Shown piece after piece: positions 1-6,868 of a DNA stretch of 15,853 nt (positions within the stretch are counted from its first letter, which is position 1; every line of letters begins with the position of its first letter). Made by a program: the position numbers and the translations under genes. The stretch is from the NCBI GenBank assembly GCA_963933885.1, contig CAWVWF010000069.1, positions 1-15,853 of the forward strand, given 5' to 3'. The notes under the pieces were generated by a model, which was not told where the DNA came from, ran no database searches, and saw only the letters and a program-made list of their open reading frames with translations. Origin of the DNA: CAWVWF01 sp963933885. GTDB lineage: Bacteria; Bacteroidota; Bacteroidia; Flavobacteriales_C; GCA-002722245.

Positions 1-42
1 TTTTGTGTGCTTAATTTCAAATTACAATAAGGTTAAAAGTTT

Positions 43-74
43 AAAAGCCCTTCTCTTAAAAGAGAAGGGCTTTT
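43..74 (-). terminator. Intrinsic terminator of the sulfite reductase gene
   Basis: A perfect 15-base inverted repeat: AAAAGCCCTTCTCTT at 43-57 pairs with 60-74, leaving a loop of two to four bases. It lies 13 bases beyond the reductase stop codon. Read on the minus strand, the GC-rich stem core ends in TTTT and is followed by further T-rich sequence. The A/T runs on both sides mean it could also stop transcription arriving from the left on the plus strand. Confidence 0.85.
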
Positions 75-87
75 AGAATAACTTATT

Positions 88-2193
88 TTAAGCTTCTGCT
101 AATTGTTTTTTTCTTAATTCATTAAGCTTTGCAAAGAATGTAGTTGCGTCAGCTAAGAATTTTTCAGCGAATTCACGCTCTGGCTTATTCTTATCAATTT
201 GGTAAACAAATTCGTCAAAAGAAGAACCTAACTCGATATCTCCAGAGTTAACTGCTACTTCATCAAAATCAAGAACAACTTTAAATAATTTGTTGTTTCT
301 TTTTCCGTATCCAGTTAATAAAGCTTTCGCTCCATTAATAATAGATGCATAAGAGTGGTGAATTGAATCAGAATATAAATTCATATCCAATGCTTCTTTT
401 GCTAATTCGATTTTTTCTTCAACATCTAATAAAAGTGTTGCAACTAAATCAATAACAACTCCAGCACATTCTCCAGTTCCAATTGCTTTGATATAAGCTT
501 CATTACTTCCCCAGTCAACAAAGTCAATATCTTCTAAAGTTGATAAGTTTGCTAAAGGTTTAAGTAAGTCATAGAAATATATTTTTCCTTGACGATCGTA
601 GTAGTCATTAAATTTATCAGCAGCTTCTTTGTTAGATTTGTAATCTGTAAAGATTAATTCTAATGCTTGTAATGCTCTTTTAGATGGAATCTTGATTACT
701 TTATCAGAAACTCTTCCTCCACCATCAACAGTAGCACCTCCACCTAACAATACTTGTAAAGCTGGTAATACTTTTTTAGTTTCTTTTACTCTAATTGTAC
801 TTCCGTGGAATCCAATTTGTGCAAGTGAATGTTGACCACAAGAGTTCATACATCCAGAAATCTTAATTTTGATATCTTGGTTGTGAATTAAATCCTTGTG
901 ATTTTTCTCCATGTACTTCTCCATTTCGATAGCAACATAAGTACTATCAGAAATTCCTAAGTTACAAGTAGTTGTTCCTGGACAAGCTGTAACATCATTT
1001 GTAGAGTCAAAACCTGCTTGAACCATTCCTATTTCTTTAAGCTTTGTAAATACATAAGCTAAAGATTCAGGTTGAACATATCTTAATTGTAAACCTTGGT
1101 TAATAGAGATACGAATATCATCTGCAGCATAATCGTTTACTAACTCTACTAATTTACGACTTTCACCAGTCATGAAATCACCACTAGTTAATCTTATGAA
1201 TACACTTTTAAAACCAGCTTGTTTTTGATCATGTACGTTTGTAGCTAACCAATTGTCATATTCTTCTTGGTTTTCTATTGTTACTGCAGGAGCAGTAGCG
1301 TAGTTTGGATTTGGTCCACTTAAAGCAGCAGGAACATCTTCACCCATTTCAACAGTCTGATGACTTAATGATGGACGTAAATCTTCGATTTTTTCTAATA
1401 AACCTTGTATTCCCCAATCAGCAACTAAATATTTTAATCTTGCTTTCGCTCTGTTTGCTCTTTCTCCATGTCTATCAAATAAACGGATAGAAGCTTCGAT
1501 GAAAGGAATAACTTTATTTACAGGAATGAATTCGTAAGCCATTTCAGCTAGGTACGGTTGTGCACCTAGTCCACCACCAACCATTACTTTAAATCCTTTA
1601 ACTCCGTCTTTAATTTTTGCAATTAAACCAACATCATGCATAAAAGAGAATGCATTATCTTCTTCAGTTGCAGATAAAGAAATTTTGAATTTTCTACCTA
1701 ACTCTTGTCCAATTGGGTTTCTTAAGAAGAACTCAAAAATATGGTGAGCGTAAGGAGAAACATCAAAAACTTCGTCTTTATTAACACCAGCGTCAATAGA
1801 AGCAGTTACGTTTCTTACCGCGTTTCCACAAGCTTCTCTTAATGTAATAGAGTCTTTTTCAAGTTCTGCCCATAATTCTGGAGTTCTATCAAGACTTACG
1901 TAGTGAATTTGAATATCCTGACGAGTAGTAGTATGCATTTTACCTCTAGAATATTCGTCAGTAACATCCGCAATTCTTAACATTTGCTTCGTTGTCATTT
2001 TTCCATAAGGAATCTTGATACGGATCATTTGTACTCCTGGCTGACGTTGCCCGTATACTCCACGAGCTAAACGTAAACTTCTAAATTTTTCTCCATCCAA
2101 ATCACCACTGTGAAATTGAGCGATTTTTTTTTCTAAGTCCAAGATGTCTTTTTCAACAACTGGATTCTCTAGTTCAGATCTAAAACTTTGCAT
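88..2193 (-). CDS. Ferredoxin-type sulfite/nitrite reductase with HEPN-like C-terminal extension
   Basis: This 701-residue protein is a siroheme/[4Fe-4S] reductase of the NirA/CysI family. It most likely carries out the six-electron reduction of sulfite to sulfide in cysteine synthesis, in the cytoplasm. Two ferredoxin-like half-domains are followed by the cluster/siroheme ligand motifs: CPGTTTC (C404, C410) and GCMNSC (C448, C452). Substrate-binding basic residues are recognisable in TTTRQDIQ (R91), RNVTAS (R127) and GRKFKIS (K168, K170). After about residue 560 there is a helical tail of about 130 residues resembling a HEPN domain, which the E. coli CysI subunit lacks. From memory, flavobacterial homologues of about 700 residues share it. 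Nitrite as the substrate cannot be excluded, because family members are hard to separate by sequence alone. No other sulfate-assimilation gene is visible in the window. The start is the ATG at 2191-2193; no better upstream start is seen. Confidence 0.93.
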   Translation of the reverse strand: MQSFRSELENPVVEKDILDLEKKIAQFHSGDLDGEKFRSLRLARGVYGQRQPGVQMIRIKIPYGKMTTKQMLRIADVTDEYSRGKMHTTTRQDIQIHYVSLDRTPELWAELEKDSITLREACGNAVRNVTASIDAGVNKDEVFDVSPYAHHIFEFFLRNPIGQELGRKFKISLSATEEDNAFSFMHDVGLIAKIKDGVKGFKVMVGGGLGAQPYLAEMAYEFIPVNKVIPFIEASIRLFDRHGERANRAKARLKYLVADWGIQGLLEKIEDLRPSLSHQTVEMGEDVPAALSGPNPNYATAPAVTIENQEEYDNWLATNVHDQKQAGFKSVFIRLTSGDFMTGESRKLVELVNDYAADDIRISINQGLQLRYVQPESLAYVFTKLKEIGMVQAGFDSTNDVTACPGTTTCNLGISDSTYVAIEMEKYMEKNHKDLIHNQDIKIKISGCMNSCGQHSLAQIGFHGSTIRVKETKKVLPALQVLLGGGATVDGGGRVSDKVIKIPSKRALQALELIFTDYKSNKEAADKFNDYYDRQGKIYFYDLLKPLANLSTLEDIDFVDWGSNEAYIKAIGTGECAGVVIDLVATLLLDVEEKIELAKEALDMNLYSDSIHHSYASIINGAKALLTGYGKRNNKLFKVVLDFDEVAVNSGDIELGSSFDEFVYQIDKNKPEREFAEKFLADATTFFAKLNELRKKQLAEA

Positions 2194-2528
2194 TGTGTAT
2201 GAGTTAAATTCAAGCTTAAAAAAAGTAAAACAATTTGTTATTTAACTGGTTTGTAGATTGTTACGCTTAGCTTTTTTAATGAAGCTTATATTGAATAACA
2301 GACTAAACTCTAATCAAATCTTGTTTTGTAATTAAACGTTGATGTTGTTTTGTTTATTTATCATGCAAAAATACGATTTTTTACTGATTTAAAATGCTTT
2401 AAATATGGGTTTTTGTCATGCATTTTACTGCTTCTGTATATAAGGCCATTATTTTCTTGAAAAAGAAGATCCAAAACGTATCTAATCATGAATTGTATTT
2501 GGAGAAATTGGATACAGAATTGAGATTG
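2194..2528. other. Intergenic region: reductase leader and AT-rich spacer
   Basis: No convincing gene is present. The right-hand part has overlapping short open frames on both strands (within 2361-2633), but they lack recognisable domains, plausible start contexts or compositional support. The segment holds the reductase leader with its possible hairpin and the -7 candidate at 2366-2373. Beyond that I see nothing until the inverted repeat that begins near 2529. Confidence 0.5.
2366..2373 (-). promoter_or_regulatory. Candidate -7 element for the sulfite reductase gene
   Basis: The minus strand reads TATTTTTG, a full match to the Bacteroidota -7 consensus TAnnTTTG. I find no TTG at the usual distance upstream, so support is partial. 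Transcription from here would give a leader of about 165 bases. In that leader, 2212-2225 can pair imperfectly with 2271-2287 (AAGCTT plus a seven-base A/T-rich arm). Confidence 0.4.
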
Positions 2529-2790
2529 ATTTATATGCTTATCCGTAACTTTACCCAAGGCTTTTCTTTATATATAATCACCCAACAAAGTCACCGCTTT
2601 GCCGAAAGGGATCAAGAAGTTCATAGCACCTGATTTTTAATTTAACTTTTAAAAAAAAGCGTCTGGAGACGCGATTGTAAATACACACGCATGTCCTACG
2701 GAACATGACGCGCGAGAATCGGGTAGTTAAGGGGCTAAACCTAATAGATCATAAACTGCTTTGGGTAAAGTTACGGATAAGCGTATTAAT
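2529..2790. repeat. MITE-like element: long inverted repeat around about 200 bases
   Basis: Bases 2537-2558 (GCTTATCC...TACCCAA) are a perfect 22-base reverse complement of 2761-2782. With a few mismatches the match extends outward to about 33 bases, and a GAGATT at 2522-2527 has its complement at 2793-2798, over the CotH stop codon. The arms enclose 202 bases that are richer in G and C than the flanks at two places (about 2583-2635 and 2659-2735) and include two palindromes. No transposase is encoded. The arrangement resembles a non-autonomous element with terminal inverted repeats. It could instead be a locally duplicated and inverted segment. Confidence 0.5.
2651..2713 (-). repeat. REP-like double palindrome; first hairpin doubles as a terminator
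   Basis: GCGTCTGGAGACGC at 2659-2672 is a six-base perfect stem around GG. A second, imperfect palindrome follows at about 2688-2713 (GCATGTCC, TAC, then GGAACATGACGC with bulges). Two adjacent GC-rich hairpins in AT-rich DNA recall the REP units that flank REP-associated (Y1-type) transposases in this phylum; that link is from memory and not verified. On the minus strand the first hairpin is followed immediately by eight T (2651-2658), which fits an intrinsic terminator about 120 bases after the CotH stop codon. Confidence 0.5.
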
Positions 2791-4995
2791 TTAATCTCTT
2801 ATTTTTATGATTTTGATTGTTTTACTTCGTGAGAAACTATTCGATATCTTTATGAAATAAACACCTGAAGAGAAGTTAGAAAGTTGATTTGATAAATTAA
2901 TCTCATGTCTTCCTATGTCAAAAACACCTGATATACTTGAGTGCACTACTTCTCCTGTACAGTCAATGATTTTTAATGAAATACTTGTTGGTTTTGGAAC
3001 TTCAAATAACACATTGATGTCTTTTGTAAATGGATTTGGATATGCAGAGGCTTGAATATTATCAAATTCAAGCTGTGGATTTTTAATGTCGCAAAAACCA
3101 AACATGTTTTTATCCATCCAACTTAATCTTTCTGTTAGCCATGCTTTATAGTAAGCAACTTCCTTTTCATAACTACCACCAATATAATTGTTTCCAAGAA
3201 GGTCGAGATTAAGAATGTCCCAAGTGGTAAAATTTCTTTGTTGAGCACCATTTAAAAGTACTACCTGGGAATCAATCCACTTTAATAAAGTACTAGTCCT
3301 TAAAGAAGATACTCTTAACTCATTCCATCTACATTTAAGCTTGTTCTGGTATGCTTCATCATCTAGTAATCGTTCCCACCAAAATGGAACTAGATTACTG
3401 TGGTTGTTACAGATGTTGTTGAAATTAAAGGCCCAACCGAATGTTTGTCCAGCATCACAATAATCAGCATTTCCAAAACTTAGATTAAAATCCCAAACTG
3501 GCCCTGCATGTATGAGAGAATCATGTTTGTTTCTGTTTTTATGGAAATACGAACTTAGTCTATAAGCATCAACGTTTCTACTTACTTCCTGAACGATAAA
3601 GAAATCTATAAAAGAGTTTATATCAATGAAATTAGAATAGCCTAGTATTGGATCATCAAAGTTGTTGCTTTTTAAATTCGTTTCAAATTGAGAGATAAAG
3701 TCTTCTATGTAATTTTCTTGTTGAAGTTTTATATCATCTTTTTTTGGATAGGTAGTAACTAAAAATAAATCTGCTTGAGATGAATTTAATGGAGCATTAT
3801 TAGGGGCGTATGGTGATATCCAATTGTGATTACCAGGATCTTCTCTATCAATTTCAAAAATATATCCTCCAGTAACTTCATCATCAAACAAATCTGATTT
3901 TTTTAGTTTACTAATATTTACTCTTCCTGAATCCCTTTTTATCTTTTCGGTAAAGACATAAACCCCCTCGTATTTATTATCAATAAAAACTTCACAAAGT
4001 TTTGTTCTTGGTGCATAGTGTCCCATTTCGTTACTCATTTTATAAGCGAGTACATTTCTTAATAAAGTCTTATCACTATATGGAGCATATAGAATCCAGT
4101 CATTTTCTTTTGGCCACCCGAATAAACTAACATTTAAATTATCACCAAATTCATCTTGCGTTTCAATAGAGAATTGTTTTTTCGGAAAGTTAGAAGAGGA
4201 GTGACCTCGAATTTCTATGCTTATATTTCCATTGTAAATATTGATAGAATCAAACTTAGAATTTAAAGCCCCATTGCCATTTTCAATAATGGCCATTTTA
4301 CAGTTTATTCGATCATTATTTTTAATTACTTGTCCTTCTGTATTTAAAAATATTAGAGGGAGTTTTGATTTGAAATCTTGATTAATTGCTTCGAACCAAA
4401 TAGGAGTAGGACTGAATTTGTGAAAACTATTATTGATTCCTGCAGACAACCATATTCTTGCTGATAAATCGTTAGAGGAATTAGAATGATTATGAACTTG
4501 GATACATAGTAGATTTGTGTCGTTTAGAATTAATCCTTTTTCAACAGAGAATGGTTCGGGTAGACCTCCATCTTTTAAATTAGCTTCATGTTCTTTTGTA
4601 GCAAAAGCATTATAATCCGGAAAAGGATTTATTCCCATATTTTTCCTTCCAATTTCAGCACCATTTAAAAATGCTACAAATCCATCATCATAGTCAATAT
4701 GTAGAATTAATGAGGAGATACTTGAACTGTCATTAATGATGAATTTTTTTCTTAAAAACACTGAATTAACATTACCTAAAATAGTACTGTCATCATCATC
4801 ACCGAAACCAAAACCTCCTTGATTAATATTCCAGTTTGAATCATCATATTTTTTTAAAATCCAAGAATCAGATAAAGAAGAGGTAGGAGAAGTATAGTTC
4901 CATGAATCGTTATCATAGACAAGGGTTTCCCAGTGATTTATTTGAGTATACCCAATAAAGGGGAGTAATATAGCAAGATAGAAACAGGTTCTCAT
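2791..4995 (-). CDS. Secreted CotH-kinase-family protein with T9SS sorting domain
   Basis: This 734-residue protein starts with a short signal peptide (residues 1-18, MRTCFYLAILLPFIGYTQ). Residues 20-190 form a jelly-roll-like domain of the type that precedes CotH domains in Bacteroidota, with the patterns DDGFVAFLNGAEIGRKNM (103-120) and CIQVHNHSNSS. The CotH domain spans about 255-630: IEIRGHSSSNFPKKQFSIE (260-278), LYAPYSDKTLLRN, EGVYVFTEKI, and GPVWDFNLSFGNAD (498-511). Asp502 would be the catalytic or metal-binding position; the usual second acidic residue is Asn504 here. Residues 650-734 (AYPNPF ... SGVYFIKI) are a type A T9SS C-terminal sorting domain, so the protein is probably exported and attached to the cell surface or released. 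The family includes atypical protein kinases of spore coats, but the substrate here is unknown. The gene stands alone and diverges from the OmpA-family gene. Confidence 0.9.
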   Translation of the reverse strand: MRTCFYLAILLPFIGYTQINHWETLVYDNDSWNYTSPTSSLSDSWILKKYDDSNWNINQGGFGFGDDDDSTILGNVNSVFLRKKFIINDSSSISSLILHIDYDDGFVAFLNGAEIGRKNMGINPFPDYNAFATKEHEANLKDGGLPEPFSVEKGLILNDTNLLCIQVHNHSNSSNDLSARIWLSAGINNSFHKFSPTPIWFEAINQDFKSKLPLIFLNTEGQVIKNNDRINCKMAIIENGNGALNSKFDSINIYNGNISIEIRGHSSSNFPKKQFSIETQDEFGDNLNVSLFGWPKENDWILYAPYSDKTLLRNVLAYKMSNEMGHYAPRTKLCEVFIDNKYEGVYVFTEKIKRDSGRVNISKLKKSDLFDDEVTGGYIFEIDREDPGNHNWISPYAPNNAPLNSSQADLFLVTTYPKKDDIKLQQENYIEDFISQFETNLKSNNFDDPILGYSNFIDINSFIDFFIVQEVSRNVDAYRLSSYFHKNRNKHDSLIHAGPVWDFNLSFGNADYCDAGQTFGWAFNFNNICNNHSNLVPFWWERLLDDEAYQNKLKCRWNELRVSSLRTSTLLKWIDSQVVLLNGAQQRNFTTWDILNLDLLGNNYIGGSYEKEVAYYKAWLTERLSWMDKNMFGFCDIKNPQLEFDNIQASAYPNPFTKDINVLFEVPKPTSISLKIIDCTGEVVHSSISGVFDIGRHEINLSNQLSNFSSGVYFIKISNSFSRSKTIKIIKIRD

Positions 4996-5032
4996 TCCAG
5001 TGTTAAATATAAGTTTTTTCTACGTTAAAATT

Positions 5033-5062
5033 GAAAACTACTTTGATGAATTTAGATTTCAA
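5033..5062 (-). promoter_or_regulatory. Promoter of the CotH-family gene
   Basis: The minus strand has TTG (complement of 5060-5062), a 19-base spacer and TAGTTTTC (complement of 5033-5040), which is seven of eight to TAnnTTTG. Transcription would begin near 5026, giving a leader of about 30 bases before the ATG at 4993-4995. Confidence 0.55.
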
Positions 5063-5157
5063 TTCTTAATAATGGACGATTCTAGGACATTAAAATTTTA
5101 GTGATGTTTTTATATTGTTTTGTTGTATTTTCAGCACCCTTATAAAACTTGATAAGA

Positions 5158-6792
5158 ATGAATAAATTATTAATAGCTTTTGTCTTATTATATTCCATGA
5201 GTTTAACTGCTCAAAAAATGCCAAACAAATGGTATTTTGGATTTAAAACAGGGTTGAACTTCACGAAAGGAAATCCATATATTATAAGAGGAGCATCTGG
5301 AACAACAAGACAAGCTGGAATTCAAAATGAATATAGTGGACTTGAAAATGAACTTGGTGTAGTTATGTCTGATGAGGATGGAGATGTTTTGTTTTATGCA
5401 GACGGATCTAGGATTTGGGATGGTGATTACCACGAGCTTGATGTTCTTTTACGATCCAGTAGTTCACATGCTCAAATGCACGCTGTGAAAATTCCACAAC
5501 AAGAAAGTGAATATTTAGTAATTCATCCTAAAGGAATACATGATAATGTTATCGGGTGGTATTTCACGAAAATTAGTGCAGAAAAGGGAGAAGATATTAT
5601 TGTACGTGAAGAAAACAAAACTTTTGTGGAAGGGAATTTTATGCAGGCTTCTGCAATTATTCCGCATTGTAACGGAATTGATTATTGGCTGGTTCTGCAT
5701 GATGCATCACCAAAACATAGTAATCAATACGTATCATTTTTGATTGATAGTTCAGGTATAAGTCAAAAAGTAGTTTCAGAGGGTGTTTACAAGGTGCCAG
5801 CTCCAGGAAAGGCCGCGCCTGACGATTATAAAAGTATTGGGATAATGACTGTCAATAATAGATACAATGTAATTGCAACAACTTTCAATAGCAACGGAGA
5901 AGAAGGTGTTTGTGAATTAATGGAGTTTGACAATGAAAACGGAGTTGTTGTTAAAAAGGTCGCTCATATAAATAACTTCTCAGATCCAAACGATGTTTAT
6001 GGAGTTGCTTTCTCACCTAATGACAGCTTACTTTATTTAACTGAAAGTGAAGGTGAAAAACTAAATCAATATGCTATTTACTATCCAAAAGAAAGTAAGA
6101 TTAATGCTTCAAGAATGACATTGAATTTTGGAAAAGGAACATCGGCAAGACTTGGTCAGATTCAACTTGGACCGAATAATAAGCTTTATGTGTCTTTAGA
6201 TTTCAACGGTAGAGCATATGATCTAGGTTGTAATTTTATAGGAGAGATCGGACAACCAAATTCTAGAGGTGCAGCCGCTAAATGGAAACCAGAAAAACTC
6301 TGTGTACCTGTTGAGTATAAAATGCATTTAGGTTTAGGCTTGCCTTCATTACCTAAGTTCCATATCGATTGCCCTCAAGAATTACTTGTTGAGCCGATTG
6401 AAGAAAAGATGGTTGTGCTTGAAGATGTTGAATTAAAGTTGAATGTGTCTGTAGGTGATACTATTGTTTTACCGAAGATTATTTTCTCTAGTAATTCATT
6501 TACTTTATCAGACTCTGTTAAGCTTGTTTTAGGAGATTTAGTTAATACAATGGAGCAGAACAATGATTTAAAAATAAAGATTCATGGACATACAGATGAT
6601 ATCGGTGAGTTTAAAACTAATCTGTCTTTATCAGAGAATCGCGCATTATCAGTAAAGAACTTTTTGATTGAAAAAGGAATTAATTCAAATCGATTAGTTT
6701 CAAAAGGTTTTGGAGAAAGTCGTCCTAAGGTTCCTAATGTTAATATTGAATCCAGAAGCATTAACAGAAGGGTCGAATTTATTGGGTTTTAA
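5158..6792 (+). CDS. OmpA-family protein with N-terminal propeller-like domain
   Basis: The ATG at 5158 is preferred over the in-frame TTG at 5149 because MNKLLIAFVLLYSMSLTA is then a compact signal peptide, with cleavage before Gln19. The protein has 544 residues. About 22-400 resemble the large secreted beta-rich domain common in Bacteroidota: NKWYFGFKTGLNF, VVMSDEDGDVLFYADGSRIWDG, and later YGVAFSPNDSLLYLTE, which looks like one propeller blade. Residues 437-544 are an OmpA C-terminal domain. Its peptidoglycan-binding motif is HGHTDDIG (Asp480), followed by LSENRALSVKNFL (Arg495) and a final SINRRVEF. It probably anchors a beta-rich surface or periplasmic module to the cell wall. No lipobox or transmembrane beta-barrel is evident. 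The ligand of the N-terminal domain is unknown. The hybrid kinase gene begins 76 bases downstream. Confidence 0.88.
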   Translation: MNKLLIAFVLLYSMSLTAQKMPNKWYFGFKTGLNFTKGNPYIIRGASGTTRQAGIQNEYSGLENELGVVMSDEDGDVLFYADGSRIWDGDYHELDVLLRSSSSHAQMHAVKIPQQESEYLVIHPKGIHDNVIGWYFTKISAEKGEDIIVREENKTFVEGNFMQASAIIPHCNGIDYWLVLHDASPKHSNQYVSFLIDSSGISQKVVSEGVYKVPAPGKAAPDDYKSIGIMTVNNRYNVIATTFNSNGEEGVCELMEFDNENGVVVKKVAHINNFSDPNDVYGVAFSPNDSLLYLTESEGEKLNQYAIYYPKESKINASRMTLNFGKGTSARLGQIQLGPNNKLYVSLDFNGRAYDLGCNFIGEIGQPNSRGAAAKWKPEKLCVPVEYKMHLGLGLPSLPKFHIDCPQELLVEPIEEKMVVLEDVELKLNVSVGDTIVLPKIIFSSNSFTLSDSVKLVLGDLVNTMEQNNDLKIKIHGHTDDIGEFKTNLSLSENRALSVKNFLIEKGINSNRLVSKGFGESRPKVPNVNIESRSINRRVEFIGF

Positions 6793-6868
6793 TTAAATTA
6801 GTTAGTTCATTCATCGAAAAAGCTTAATAAAAAGCAACTACTTTTTAATTACAACCGTAGGGAGCAAT

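Noticed and set aside
1305..1490. 61-codon plus-strand open frame inside the sulfite reductase gene
   Set aside because: It lies antisense to a strongly supported coding region and has no features of its own.
2361..2558. 65-codon minus-strand open frame
   Set aside because: It starts only at a TTG inside the inverted-repeat arm, ends in the reductase promoter area and shows no protein-like features.
2418..2633. 71-codon plus-strand open frame
   Set aside because: It crosses the inverted-repeat arm and the compositionally distinct block, has no recognisable domain, and overlaps another random frame on the minus strand.
5111..5148. Possible promoter motifs before the OmpA-family gene (TATATTGT, TATTTTCA)
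   Set aside because: Each matches the -7 consensus only partly and none has a TTG at a proper distance; I could not choose between them.
5149..5157. TTG start adding three residues to the OmpA-family protein
   Set aside because: The ATG at 5158 gives a better signal peptide start, and nothing favours the TTG.
6828..6847. TAAAAAG / CTTTTTA hairpin between the OmpA-family and kinase genes
   Set aside because: The stem is seven bases and almost all A-T, and the T run lies inside the stem, so it is weak as a terminator and likely chance in AT-rich DNA.
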